From contig JAIVEN010000008.1 in assembly GCA_026686845.1 (NCBI GenBank), forward strand, positions 36,646,501-36,710,500: 64,000 nt of DNA, in the 5' to 3' direction. Shown here in pieces: positions 1-11,728 of this stretch. Position numbers and translations under genes: made by a program. The notes beneath the pieces are model-generated. The model had not been told where the DNA came from. It worked only from the letters and a program-made list of their open reading frames with translations, and did not search any database. This stretch comes from Adenanthera pavonina. Taxonomy: Eukaryota; Streptophyta; Magnoliopsida; Fabales; Fabaceae. Position 1 is the stretch's first letter; each line of letters starts with the position of its first letter.

Positions 1-1260
1 TCTTGATTTAAGTAGCAAGGTTAACGCGAGATTTTTGAGTTTAAACTCTAAAATTACAATCGCATTCAGTGGCAAGCTTTAATATCCTTTGTGGTCCAGC
101 GCCCAGCCCCATACGGTGTGGTCTGAACTCAATAAATAGGTTCGTGGGTTCAAGTTCAGTTGGTTGAGCTGACCAAATGTTGAATTGATTGATAGGCTCA
201 ATAATTAATGGGCGGTGGGTCCACAAAAGTTTAACAAATCCATCCGAAATCTTCATTGTGGGACTCGGATGTCCCCACAAAAGTTTAACAGATGCATCCA
301 AAATCTTCATTGTGGGATGTATCGGAAGGGACCCAAAACCTTGGTCATGATTTGAAATGTTTTTTCTTTTTAATGAAAAGAGAAAGAACCAAAACAAAAC
401 AACAAACAAGGCGGAAAAGGAGAACCGTAGGTTCTCTGATTATTTATATCCGCTAAACGTCAACATCCTATGGGAAGCTCAAGAAAAAAAAAAAAGCACA
501 AATGGTAACGAAGACATGTGATCATTTCACGAAACATAATACAGGATGGTATTCTAGCCCTACGTAACTAAATTGAAGCATATCAGGACAAGTTCAAGTT
601 GAAACTATAATATGATATATTATTATTATCCTTATTTCACTAAATAAAGTTAATTACATTAAATGGAAATTAAAGCAATAATGTCAGAAAATTAATAAAT
701 AAACAAATGAAGTTGTAATAAATTTGCTGATGAAACAATTCTCATTTGATCTATTTCACCTTGCCACTCCTCTTAGATGAGTATTGATCAGATTTATCTG
801 CATGACAATAAAAATTATTATTATTATTATTATTAAATTGAATGGCTTAAGGATTGGTCACGTTTTTTATCAGATGGCTTGATTTTTGTTTTTAGCACCA
901 TGGATATTCCCTAATCAATTATAACTGAGAATCAAATTTAAGATAACATATTTAACGAAACTCAATTATTTACCAATATCAAGAGTTTGTTGATAGATCA
1001 CTTGTTATTTTGATAACACCAATCTATTTGTGAAATTGTATCGTCTTCAATTAATATTTATAAGAATCATTAACTTACCATGGTATGAAATGAAAACAAA
1101 AATTTTACACCCATTTGCATCAAGATTTCCTTTCACTTAGATTGGGACAAACACCGCGACGATTACAAAATAAAACTTGCTATACTCAGCATCATTTATC
1201 CCATACATTACATCAAATAATCAAAATATGGCTTCGGTTTAACTTCAATGAGTCACTAGC
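1..1260 (+). repeat. Duplicated non-coding segment, copy A (unit R)
   Basis: This stretch recurs in inverted orientation at about 34255-35393 (copy B). It recurs again, direct and broken up, at about 40800-41245, 57093-57345 and 58306-58483 (copy C). Matching landmarks are the CCAGCGCCCAGCCCCATACG block near 98-117, the ATTATTGAGCCTATCAATC block (seen here as its complement near 197-215) and the TTGATAACACCAATCTATTTG block near 1010-1030. Homology to copy B fades near 1220-1260. The left limit lies outside the window. An open frame on the minus strand (41-409) has no family resemblance I recognise and is disrupted in the other copies, so I do not call it a gene. A TTA microsatellite sits at about 815-834. 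Confidence 0.85.
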
Positions 1261-2394
1261 TTGTATAAGCACTTTGAGATTGGTTTTCACCATAATAGGG
1301 TTAGAATTTGGAAAATATCAAAACATAAAAGTTGTAACTTTATGTCTTAATTTTTAAACACATTTTAAACTATCTTAATAGGAGTTTAGATATAAGAGTT
1401 ATGATCAAAATATTAATAAATATAAAAGCTTTTTAGTATAAATAATTTATAATATTTTTAATCTGAATATTTTTAAATAAATTTATAATATCATGAAACA
1501 TCAAAATATGTAAAATATATCAATACAATCATATTTATACTCAATTTAAAATTTAAATATTAATATTTTATTTATATAAAATAAATACATCATGTCTCCT
1601 GTCACCCCCTCCATCATGGTTTTGCCCGTTGTCGTGGCAAGAAAATTATTTTTTTATTTTTTAAATTTAAAAATTCTAAATAATACAATATATTTTTTTA
1701 GATTCGTACAGTTATATATTTATACAATTTTATTTTATTTTATATTTTTTTAATCATATTATGTAACTGTACAACCTCTCACAATAAAATATTTTAATAA
1801 AAAATAAAAATATATTTAATTTTAAATTTAAATATTAAAAAAAAAGAGGATGACAGGACAGACAGGTGGAGGAGACCAGCCCCCTAGATAGGCATATCGT
1901 CCTGTGCGCACTAGCTTCTGTGCCAAAACGTGAGTTGTATTATTTTATTTTCCAAAGTACAATCAATGTCTCTGTTCTATTTTTCTCCCTCTTAAACTCG
2001 GTCGTTTTCTTCGCATTCTCAGTCCTCTAATTTTTTAATATAAAATTATTTTAATTAAATTATGTGAATTAAAAATTAAAATTAAAATTAATTAATTATT
2101 TTGTTTTTTTAAAAATTTTAATATTTTTTTAAAATTATTTTTATTTAATTTTTTTTAATATATTAAATAGAGATATTTTTTAAAAATATATAATAAATAC
2201 TACATCATATATTATAAAGAATTTTATATTTAGAATCAGGATAAAATATCTTATATATAGAGTTGTATATAGTATTATTTTTTTTAAACCCTGGTTTCTT
2301 CTTTTCTGGAGCTCTGTTCAAGAAAATCATCATTTCTAGCTGGGTGTTATGGAGTCAAATCCCGATGCTTCTTGATGCTGGGATGTTATATGCA
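1261..2394. other. AT-rich intergenic stretch, no gene seen
   Basis: Very AT-rich sequence with long A and T runs. No open frame of known type, RNA gene or clean terminal inverted repeat was found. A GC-richer block near 1590-1640 and another near 1850-1900 share loosely inverted CTGTC/CCTCC motifs, but not well enough to call a MITE. Confidence 0.5.
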
Positions 2395-2735
2395 TTATAT
2401 TTTTTTACCATAGATATTATACTTGCATTGGAGATCATATAATTATATTTTAATTATATAAATGAAAATCATGATACTTTAAATATATACATTGTGATTA
2501 TAGAACTTTATTCTCAATTTGTAATCATATCTAATTTAATTTAAATTAATTTAAATCTTAATAATTTTTTTATTAAAATAGAATAGATTTATAATACCTG
2601 ATACTCAATTGAAAAAAAAATTATGATAAAAAACACCCAAAGGCCCTTCCAATAATAAGTCCCATCAGCAAGAATACTAAGTTTAAAAAAAAATTAACCC
2701 TCATGTATATGTATTATGATGACAAGCTCAATCAT
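2395..2735 (-). repeat. Inverted copy of the MYB upstream segment at 11163-11340
   Basis: Read on the minus strand, 2615-2735 and then 2395-2480 match 11163-11340, just upstream of the MYB gene. Shared landmarks are GAAGGGCC followed by GGGTGTTTTTT, and ATCATGATTTTCATTTATATAATT. About 135 bp (2480-2615) is present only in this copy, so it is either an insertion here or a deletion at the other locus. The two copies lie about 9 kb apart in opposite orientations. Confidence 0.8.
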
Positions 2736-3428
2736 ACTAAGATATATATTGCCACTGAAAACTTTGGAGTAGAAAATCCATAGCTATTTTCTAGTCGTGA
2801 TAAATTTTGAAGTTTTATCTTATGTTAGGATGGAAAGAAAAATGGGAAGGGAAAACTAGAGAAGAAAATCTGAAAAAAATTTTTTTTTCTTATTTGAATA
2901 GTAAGAGAAAACAAGAAAAAAAGGTTGGGGAGAAAAAGAAGTATGGACTCATATTTTTTTCTTCTAAAATTTTCACTTTATAAGTGAAGAGATTTAATTT
3001 GAATAGAAAAATAAGTATAAGACTCGTACATTTTTTCTCCAAAAGTTTTTTCACCCTTAGTTTTCTCCTATTTAACAAATTTAATTAAGAGAGAAAATAT
3101 TTTCTTTTCATTTTTTCCTATCCTCATTTTCTCTTCTCATTCAGACAAAATATTAAAGGCAAAATTATTAGAGGAACCTAATATAATATCCATCAATCTT
3201 CATAATTGAGATTGAATTAATTTTTCAATTTTTTTTTATTCAATTTTGCAGAACAAGATTCATAATTTCTGTTTCACTTCTCCTACTACTACAAATTGTT
3301 AAAAAAAAAATTATTGCACATTGATATATCTACTAAAACTTGTACCATTTGATATCAATAACCCACTTTGGGATTCACTTGAAATGGATATGAAGATGAA
3401 GAATGATGAGAGAATGGAGAAGAGATAA

Positions 3429-4310
3429 TCAGGGAGCTAAGAAAGTAGAAAAAGAAAATATTGAAGTTTCTTTGAGATAAATAGTGAACTTATAAGATCT
3501 TTGCTCATGGCCATAAGGATTCATTCCATTAGTGCATAGTCCAAGCCTTAGGTTTCTTGGCCTTAGAACACAATTGGTCAATTGTCTTTCATTGAAGAAA
3601 ATCAACCGAATATCGAAACTTTCCATCACATATCATGTTGTCAGTATGTCATCTCAAGTTCTTTGTATTATTTGTGTTAGAAAACAATTGCTTGAACTTT
3701 GGTATTATTGGAAGATACCATAACACATTCACAAAAGATCCCTTAGAGATCACAACATTGTTATCATCATCCTCCTCCCTTCACTTTGTAGCATGATGCT
3801 TCACAATTTGGATGCAACCCTTCATTCTTATTCATATACAATATATAGTTATTAGGGTAAGCATGTATCTTTTTATATCCTATACCCATTGGGCACAAGA
3901 TTTTCTTCGCCTCACAGTTACGATCCGAAAGTTCATTACTATCCGGAAGCATCTCTTTCGACAACTCAAGCAACTTCATGAAACTCTTATCGCTCCACCC
4001 ATTTCTTGCTTTTAAGTTGACTAATCTCAACATGGCTAACAACTGTGTATATTTTGTACACCTGAGATATAAAGGCTTTTTTACATCACTGCATAAATAT
4101 ACATGTACTCACTCAAAGCTCTTTACTCCAATATCACAAATCATATCCTCTGTTTGATCACTCATATCCACATCAACTTCATTATCTGGGACATAGTAGA
4201 TGTCCCTAATTCACCATGCCATATCCATTGTATATAATTCTTATTGAACCCATTGCAAATTAGATAGTCTTTTATTTTTGCAACACTCAGTCATATCAAA
4301 TTTAAACATC
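3429..4310 (-). pseudogene. Fragment of CACTA (En/Spm) TNP2-like transposase
   Basis: The open frame at 4042-3767 reads like the N-terminal part of plant TNP2-type transposases. It has a region ending NGWSDKSF followed by LLELSKEMLP, then EAKKILCPMG and KKIHAYPNN. The frame at 3629-3429 continues with RNLRLGL and NGMNPYGH, typical of the next part of the Transposase_21 domain. Upstream, about 4230-4190 encodes a relic of the transposase-associated N-terminal region (IWHGE). The full-length relative in this window is at 46894-52984. Here the frames are separated by stops and the C-terminal half is missing, and I see no CACTA termini bracketing it. It is a decayed internal fragment with no likely product. 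Confidence 0.85.
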
Positions 4311-6439
4311 TAAGACAAGAACAATAAAACAATCATCTATTATGAGAAACATTGTTTCTTGCAAATTCTATAAAAACCGGTCCACCCTATTCTCATATTT
4401 AGCATTTGTTTATCTAGTGTTTATCCAACTACGATCCATGACTACCTAATCTAAATATCCATCAAACAACGGACCAAAACAAGCAAATGAATAGCTATAA
4501 TTAGTCTACTCATAATTAATCTAAATATTCATCAAACTTTCTATATAATCTAACTATAATTAAACAAATTAATTAATTTGTTGTTTGATGGATATAGGAT
4601 CATTTGCAAAATTTTAGTTCATGACAATCACAAAAGATAGCTAGCTAGCTAGCTCCCAAAAATTGGAAGAAGAATCCTTGGGTTGAGATTTGAGAGGTTG
4701 GATTTGGATGCCCTCTCAGATCTCAACCTTCAAATAATTAGAAATTTCTATTTGTTCATGTAAACAGATACAATGATTAAGTATAAATTAAAATAAATAA
4801 TTAAGTATGTATATATATATAACAGCAAACAATTTTGTAATTAGCACACACATTCACTACATTTAATTTGACAGCACTAATTGTTTGCAATTTCCATTAA
4901 GAATAATTTATATATAGCAACATTTAAACATGTCAAAATAAAAATTCAAAACATAACCAAGCAATATATAAAGACACTCATGCATGTGCTTGATATAACT
5001 ATATATAAAGGACAAAAGTATAGGAGTAATTTGCATGTACTGTAGTTGAGATGTATAATTGATAGCAGTAACACCCTCTAGATACAGTGTGATAAGAGCT
5101 GAAAAACAAAAGAAGTAATTTTATGAAACAGAAAATAACTCACTATTATAAACCTAGTATGAATCACACAAAATGGAAGGATCCAAGAGAAAAATATATT
5201 GATTATACTAAATTTAGTACACAAACGGTTCCATTAAAACTAGTTACAATTGAAAGTAACATAATGGAATTGATGAATAGAAGAATAGCATCAGTAACAA
5301 GGAAAACAAATCCCCGTCCAAAAAGACTATGGCCAAGCATAAGAGAATTCTTAGAGAGAGGAGACTACAAACTTCTTCACACCTCCATAACCATTTCCTC
5401 CTCTATTTTATTCAAGCTTTGAACTCAAGGAATTCGAGTATTTAAACTGTCTATGAGGCTCATATAGGATATGGTGTTTAGCTTTGCACTCATGGAATTT
5501 TTTCCCCTCCAATTTGGGATACATTTCCTAACCTATGGTTGATACTTAAAAGGGAAGCATAAATTGTTGTGGCTACCCTATCACTCAATTTGCATGGCTT
5601 GAATACTATGTAATGAAACAATTTTATTAAAATTTGTACTTAATTGCTTTATAAATAACTAGCAGAACATATCCAAAAAAAGGAAAATTACTTTGGTTGA
5701 ACTGATTAAAAAAAACTGAAAATTTGAATCAGAAATTTACGACGGATTAAGAAAAATTTGTGATGGATTTTAGCTTTATAATAGATTTTGTGATCGATTG
5801 TATATGTCACATTTTAACTTGTTGCAAATTTTTTGCGACAGAAAAAAGAACTAAAAACCGTTTACACACTACAGCATCTTTGCACAATTTTGTGGGCACA
5901 CATTTTACATAAGCCATATCCAAAAACACAAAACACGGGAAAAAGAAGAGGAAATGGTCACGACTTTTTATTTTTCATCCCTTTTTGTTTCATCCCTCCC
6001 TTTATTCAAAATATATTAATATCAATTATCAATATTAATGATGAAGATAAAATTTATAATAAATTATAGTATTATTCACAGATTATATATAATTAGTGTG
6101 ATTCAAATCCATGTAATGTATGGAAGATCCACCTAGCTACAAAAATTGTTTGCTATGCTTTTATGCTAAGTATAAACAGAAGCAAAGTAACAATTCTTGG
6201 TTTCAAGGTTTCCTAGGATTTTGTACTAAAGTCACCCATTTTACTTTCTTTGTTTTTTTTTTCTTTTCTTCTTTTCCTTTCAGTGCTTCTAACATTATTT
6301 TGTGGACAAAAGGAAACATTTCTACTTCCACCTTCTGCTAAACCAGTGTTCAATGCCCACCCTTGTCTCATTATTAATCAATCTTAAGAATTAATTAATC
6401 AATATTAATTAACCTTAAGAATTAATTAATTTAAATTAT
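4311..6439. other. Intergenic stretch without recognisable gene
   Basis: AT-rich sequence. The plus-strand open frame at 5123-5422 (99 residues) has no motif I recognise and no coding-like context. There is a short AGCT-unit run near 4639-4655 and AT microsatellites near 4806-4820. Repeated GATGGATT/GCGACAG-like phrases at about 5740-5840 resemble worn transposon subterminal repeats but have no defined ends. Confidence 0.5.
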
Positions 6440-6700
6440 ATTTTTCACGTCAGTTATTAACTAAACCGACATAAAAAATGTGTTAAAATTAAAAAAATTA
6501 TAAAATCACTTTATCTTCATTTTCTATCTCGATTTCTTGTTTAACTAATGAAAAAAATTAAATTTCTATGTTGGTTTCCAATATAACCGATGTAAAAATT
6601 TAATAGAAACAATTTTATTTACAAAAATATCATCGGTCATTTTTCTATGTCGATTATTCATACAACCAACATAAAAAATGCGATATAGAATTGCATTTTT
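6440..6700. repeat. Palindromic repeat cluster, probable DNA-transposon remnant
   Basis: Several degenerate units of the form TATGTCGGTT-spacer-AACCGACATA follow each other, for example ACTAAACCGACATAAAA, CTATGTTGG...ATAACCGATG and CTATGTCGATT...CAACCAACATAAAA. Arrays of short inverted units like this are typical of CACTA subterminal regions. No CACTA terminus was found next to it, so the assignment is inference. Confidence 0.4.
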
Positions 6701-6729
6701 ATACTAATATTATTTACTTTGATAAAAGA

Positions 6730-7240
6730 ATAATATTATGTAAATAAGAAAATAAGCTTGACTAGAGGAAATAAGTGCAGTTGGCATTCACAATAAAACC
6801 ATAGGCACCTCAGATATGGAACACCACTCAAATGTAAAGTTGAAAAAATGATGATGATAAGGGTGCAAAACTTAATTTTTGGGGCCCTATGGTAAAAATT
6901 GGAAATTTTTTCCCATCAATTCATGTAAACAGCGATTTGGAGAACACTGGGAAGAGAATATAGCCGCAACGGTATATCATACAACAATTTTAGCAGCAGT
7001 TCAACCATTGCTAAAATGCATTTGGAAAAAGTATTCTAGAGCCGAAAAGCATTTCTGTATTGCCAAGACGCAGAAACTCAAAGCGGTGGAAAAAGCACTT
7101 TTTAACAGTGAAAAAACTTTTCCAAACACTCATGGCAGTTTTTTACCACACTGACAGCCACTAAAATTGTTGATCAACATATTTTGGTGGCGGTAGCCTC
7201 TATTACTGAAGACAACTATATTGGGGTGGTGATTGGAATC
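6730..7240 (+). repeat. Duplicated segment unit U, part 1 (MYB-side copy)
   Basis: Matches 36255-36650 in direct orientation. Both copies carry AAAATAAGCTTGAC, then a stretch ending AGTTGAAA, then CCCATCAATTCA, TTTGGAGAA and CACTAAAAT.GTTGAT. In the right copy the segment runs on to a CACTA-like end (TTTTGTAGTG at 36694). In this copy that end is replaced by the element at about 7240-8580. Confidence 0.75.
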
Positions 7241-8580
7241 TTACAAGTATATAAGATCGATCACAGTAATAAAAAATCTCTGAAGTATTCTAGAGATTGA
7301 ACCTAAAAAGGTAGTAAATTTATCAGTTCAAACTTTTAGTCACAAATACAAGTGATAATCGAATTGAGAACTCAAATTAAAAAGTAAATAAATAGGAAAC
7401 AAAACAATGTTGAGTTTGATTCAGTTCTAGAAGCGTCAAGGGATCAGAATTCACCTTATGTGATGATTAGATTTTACTTCTTAGTTAGACTCTGCATAAT
7501 TATAGTGATTGTTGTTTCTAAAGCGTCATAATTACCTTTCGGTCAATTAGTCCTTATTTAATTAGGATTTAATTTTCTCTTACACAACTAAAGTTCCTAA
7601 TTAAATCTTGAAAACTACAACTTATATCACAATGAATTTCTAATTCTATCTTTAAATTAGTTATTCATGTTTATTTCTCTAGATGTATGCTCATTTTTCA
7701 CCTCTCAGTCCATAAAGTTTACCCATTAATTAGATTTTATGGTGATTAAGCATAAAATACACGTGAACGAATGAGACAAATATCATAAAGAAACAATTTA
7801 AATATAAATTGAAGAACAAATTCATAGAGTCAAAACTAAAGAAAACAAATTCAATCAATCTTAGTCAGACTACATCTCTACCCCTGACTGAGAAATTTAA
7901 TTACATATAGAAATATCAATTAAAACAAAACTAAAATCCCAAACTATCATAAGAACAACAAGAAGAAAGAGTTTATAAAGGAAAATATAATCTTGCTTCA
8001 ACACTCTCAAGATTTTCTTGCTTTCTCTCTATAGTTTACTCCTAGCTATCCCAGATGTGTTTGAACTGTGTTCTCTAGCCTTCAAGAGTGTTTATGAATC
8101 TCCCTTTATGTTTTTGTCGTTTTTGCTTTGATAAGGAAAGTCCAGAAACCCATAAAAGTCCAATAAATCGTGAAAAAGTGTAATCTTAATTCAGCCTCCC
8201 GAATGGAGTTGGTGTTGGATCCATATTAATTTCCTTCACTCGACGCCAGCTCTGACTCGTCTTTCTTTTCAACTTGCGAGATGACTCGACACCAGCTGGG
8301 TTCCTTCATGGTTGACCCGGCGCCGGGTGGATGACTCTTATGTGTTTTGCTCCTACTTTTTGACTCTATGTAGTTCAAAATCTTCATAAATATTCTTGTG
8401 ATGCAAATGTATTCCAAGTTATGTAGAATCATGCCAAAAAGTGTCAAATTACAATATTCTGGAATAAAAATAGATACAAAATATGGGTGTTTTATAGGTA
8501 TAAACTAGACACATGAGGTGGTTAAACTATAACTAAGCAAAAAATAATTACCAACAAAAACCATATATTTTAGCATCAAT
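7240..8580. mobile_element. Insertion in unit U, probably LTR-retrotransposon-derived and non-coding
   Basis: Comparison with 36650-36710 shows that about 1.3 kb is present here and absent from the other copy of unit U. The sequence has no coding frame. It resembles the long untranslated segments seen in plant LTR retrotransposons (a stretch around 7700-7900 with ACGTGAACGAATGAGACAAA, then TACATCTCTACCCCTGACTGAG), followed by a GC-rich block at 8210-8330 with repeated GGCGCCGGG/CGACGCCAGCT phrases. I could not fix clean ends or a target duplication, and the class is inference. Confidence 0.4.
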
Positions 8581-8792
8581 TTTTATTATAAAAATGCATT
8601 CCTTTATGCTTTGATAATTGATTTTTTAGCATTTGAAAATTTCAAGATTTAAAATTAAATCATTCCAGCATGTTCTTTTTTTTCCCAAAAAAATTAACCA
8701 TCATTCATACTGATATTATAAGAGATTTAGAAGCAAACAATTTGATGGATTAACCCTAAAAAATTGATCTAACAGAATTTTAACATGGTAAT
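8580..8792 (+). repeat. Duplicated segment unit U, part 2 (MYB-side copy)
   Basis: Contains the landmark AGCATTTGAAAATTTCAAGA followed by GATATTATAAGAGATTTA and GGATTAACCCTAAAA.ATTGAT. The same series recurs at 36735-36885 and, more diverged, at 35700-35865. It stops at the target-site duplication of the solo LTR that begins at 8793. Confidence 0.8.
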
Positions 8793-10254
8793 TGTTGCAC
8801 CTGAATTTTAATTTTACAAATGAAAAACTAAAATAAGGTAGAGTCCCCACTAAAATTTTTAAAAGAAGAAATTTGAAAAATCTTTAAAAAAAAGAGGTTT
8901 TTGAAACAAAAAGGGTTCGGGAGTTGATTGTGTCATAGGGAAGGTATTAAGCATCCCATAACACCCGTTTATAAAAATAGTTACCTTAAATTAATTATAC
9001 AAAATTAATGTGATCTTCAATTTATTTAAATTACCTTTATCAAACACATAGAGAAAGAGATAAAATAAATAATTAAATAAAAAAATATTTTTATTTATAA
9101 AGCTAGACTTGACCTTGAATAAAACTCTAAGGCCTATGTACCCTATAAAAGATCAAAACCCACGTAGTTCAAATATAAAAATTCATCTCAAATGGATTTG
9201 TGTTCTTTAAGAAAGATTATATGTATTTTTTTAATTAAATAATTTTTAATAGTTTCTTTTGTTATTTTTGAAAATTGAATTATTCATATTATATATATAT
9301 ATATATGAAAAGACTATTTAGCTATTTATTTACTGTTTATTAATAAATCGAAGGAGATTCCTAAATCCCACACGGTAACCAACCAGCTTTTATACCTATG
9401 AAAAATCTAAAATTCTCACATAAGATAACTCAAAAATATATTATAAAATTATATTTTAAAAAAATCTTTTTAATTATGATAGATGCAAAACTTTATCAAA
9501 TTGGAGAAATATTTATTATTTTGATTTCAAAAACATTTTCTAAAAAGAAAATGCATAATTTTATTAATATATCGATGAAGGTATAACACAACATGTGGTA
9601 AATTCATTAATCTAAATACCCACGGAGGTTCAAAAACCCCATTGGGCAAATTCTTAGAAAGAATATATTTAATGAGAAAAATATATGCAATTTTGTTTAC
9701 CAAATATAATTTCTAGTATGGAGACTGATCATATATCACATTATCATAATCACAACATGATGGAATAAAAAAAATGTAATCCATCCTCTAACAATTATTA
9801 TTATAAAGCACATAAAAGTTATCTCTTTTAAAACTATATATACTTTCTACCACAATTTTAAAAGAAATATATTTCAACCAAATTTAATAGTCTTGAAAGA
9901 AAAGATGTAATCATCTAATATTATAATCTTCATAATTCTCATAATAAGCCAAACCCAGGGGTGAGAGAAGCAAGAAAATTAACATTATTATGCCAAAAAA
10001 AGGGAAAATTTTTGCAAATGAAGCTAATTGAGCATTGCCACGTATGCCGCCTTCTTGCCAAAGTTAGTCACAGAATATGAATCCACTTACAAGGCCGTAA
10101 GCAATTTATCGACGACCTTTGGAAGGTTTTTCATAAATATATATAAGGATTCAGCAACTTAGACAGTTTCACCTTGTGACAATTCGAAGCAACTTCACTT
10201 TACAAGATCAAAGTAAATGAAGGACCATTACTTAATATGAAAGAATACTTAGGC

Positions 10255-10287
<33 letters not shown>

Positions 10288-10566
10288 CCGAATAATACAG
10301 TTCCCATGTAGCTAGTGAATTAAACGTTAATAAAACCACTATTGAGTGGCTATGAACACTTCGGCTTTTGGAACGAAGGAAATGATTCTTAAGAGAACAT
10401 GTTTGTTGCGAATAAAGTATGCCTCCAATCTCTAATAGAGAAATTCATGGGTACGGACAATTTGTGTTTAGGGTCTCACCAAAATCCATAGAAATATATT
10501 CAAGAAAAAGAAAAGTAAAGATAAAATATAAACATGACAAAGGCCTCGCTCATGGGTCGGTTCACA
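8793..10566. mobile_element. Solo LTR (1774 bp) with 5-bp target duplication GTAAT
   Basis: Begins TGTTGCACC and ends GGTTCACA, so it has TG...CA termini, and is flanked by GTAAT at 8788-8792 and 10567-10571. The other copy of unit U (around 36880-36895) has the uninterrupted empty site, which supports insertion after the duplication. No coding frame is present. The body includes an AAT microsatellite at about 10255-10288 and a leader-like phrase (GGGTTCGGGAGTTGATTGTG near 8918) common in plant LTR elements. Whether it is a solo LTR or a short LARD-like element cannot be settled without a second LTR. Confidence 0.75.
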
Positions 10567-10571
10567 GTAAT

Positions 10572-11175
10572 ATATCAATGGTGTGTCTAATAATTAATAG
10601 CATGCTCTCGCTCATTACCATTGGTTGAAAAGCAAGCCTTGAAAAAGGATCTGCTCTAATGCAACTCATAATGGAAAATAAAAGTACAACAAATAACACT
10701 TTTAGACCTCTTTCAGAGCTCAGAAAGATCATATCTGTAATTGGATTGTCCACCTCTCTCATACATATAGGGAAATCGTTGTGTAGACTTTCTTGCTAAT
10801 CATGCATGCCATTAGTATGTCTTTTGGATATCACTTGTTTGAGCTATCTCCTAATGCTCTTTGTAGCTTAATTAGAGATGATGTAGTGGGAGTTGCTCTC
10901 CCTAGGTTAAGCACCTATTGAGTTGCTTGTGCTTGTTTTAATTCCCTTTGTAACAAGGGGGAAAACCATGAACTTTTGAAGTGATTGCTTATGTGACCTA
11001 GCTTGAAGGGATTAAAAACAAAAACAAGAGAGAATGACCACACTTGTGTATGGATACTAATATATAAAATCTTCCTATAGGACACAAGGCAATGAGTGAT
11101 GAATTAATTTTGAAATCGCCATTCACCGGTCAACTTCATGTAATTTGAATTTTTCAATGTGCTTATCATCAAAAT
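10572..11175 (+). repeat. Duplicated segment unit U, part 3, upstream of the MYB gene
   Basis: Shares GTGTGTCTAATAATTAATAG at its start, then CTTGAA.GGATTAAAAACAAA, AATGAGTGATGAATTAAT and CAACTTCATGTAA with 36890-37140. The right-hand copy is shorter because 10640-10980 has no counterpart there. The segment ends about 550 bp upstream of the MYB start codon, so part of the distal promoter of the gene is duplicated 26 kb away. Confidence 0.8.
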
Positions 11176-11340
11176 ATATACATATATACTTGAAGGTTAA
11201 TTTTTTTAAACTTTCTATTCTAGCTGATGTAGCTTATTATTAGAAGGGCCAATGGGTGTTTTTTTTATCATGATTTTCATTTATATAATTGACTTATAAT
11301 TATATGACCTCCCATACAAGTATAATGTGTATACCTCGTT
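11163..11340 (+). repeat. MYB-proximal partner of the inverted repeat at 2395-2735
   Basis: This segment matches 2395-2735 in the opposite orientation (GAAGGGCC.ATGGGTGTTTT, then ATCATGATTTTCATTTATAT, then CAAGTATAAT). It lies between unit U and the tandem repeat of the MYB promoter. Confidence 0.8.
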
Positions 11341-11345
11341 TATTT

Positions 11346-11491
11346 AATTCACATGAAATTATATGAATTTTTGAAATTCTCATTAAATTCTCATTAAAGC
11401 AGTCAGGCAAGCAGGTGGTAAGAAATAAATTCACATGAAATTATATGAATTCTTAAAATTCTCATTAAAGCAGTCAGGGAAGCAGATGGCC
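11346..11491 (+). repeat. Tandem duplication, period 82 bp, in the MYB promoter
   Basis: AATTCACATGAAATTATATG starts at 11346 and again at 11428. Each is followed by an AATTCTCATTAAAGCAGTCA block and AAGCAG.TGG. The copies differ at several positions, so this is not a very recent event. It lies 240-380 bp upstream of the start codon. Confidence 0.85.
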
Positions 11492-11663
11492 CCTCGATAG
11501 AATCATGCCAACAAACCACTTCCTCTATTTGTTCAATCAAATTAAATTCTGGATCCATTAAAAGACAATGTAACAATTGGCTGTAGTGCAGATTTTCCTG
11601 ACTTAAGTTTTCAATCATTTAAAGCAATAGATTTCCTATGTTGAGCGTCCTCAGAGCATATCG

Positions 11664-11670
11664 TATATAG
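11664..11670 (+). promoter_or_regulatory. Candidate TATA box of the MYB gene
   Basis: TATATAG lies 59 bp upstream of the ATG at 11729. It would place transcription start near 11695, followed by a short pyrimidine-rich leader containing an AC dinucleotide run. The position fits a compact plant promoter, but there is no direct evidence for it. Confidence 0.45.
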
Positions 11671-11728
11671 CATCTTCCTTTTGCCCTCGTCACTCTCACC
11701 ATCTTCACACACACACACACTCAGAGAT

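Noticed and set aside
41..409. 122-residue open frame on the minus strand in unit R copy A
   Set aside because: The matching frames in copies B and C are broken by stops or shifts, and no domain is recognisable. Its internal repeat comes from a small DNA duplication.
1590..1890. Possible foldback MITE with CTGTC/CCTCC ends
   Set aside because: The inverted similarity is short and imperfect, and no target duplication could be defined.
5123..5422. 99-residue plus-strand frame
   Set aside because: No motif, no homologue I can name and no promoter or splice context. AT-rich sequence of this kind gives such frames by chance.
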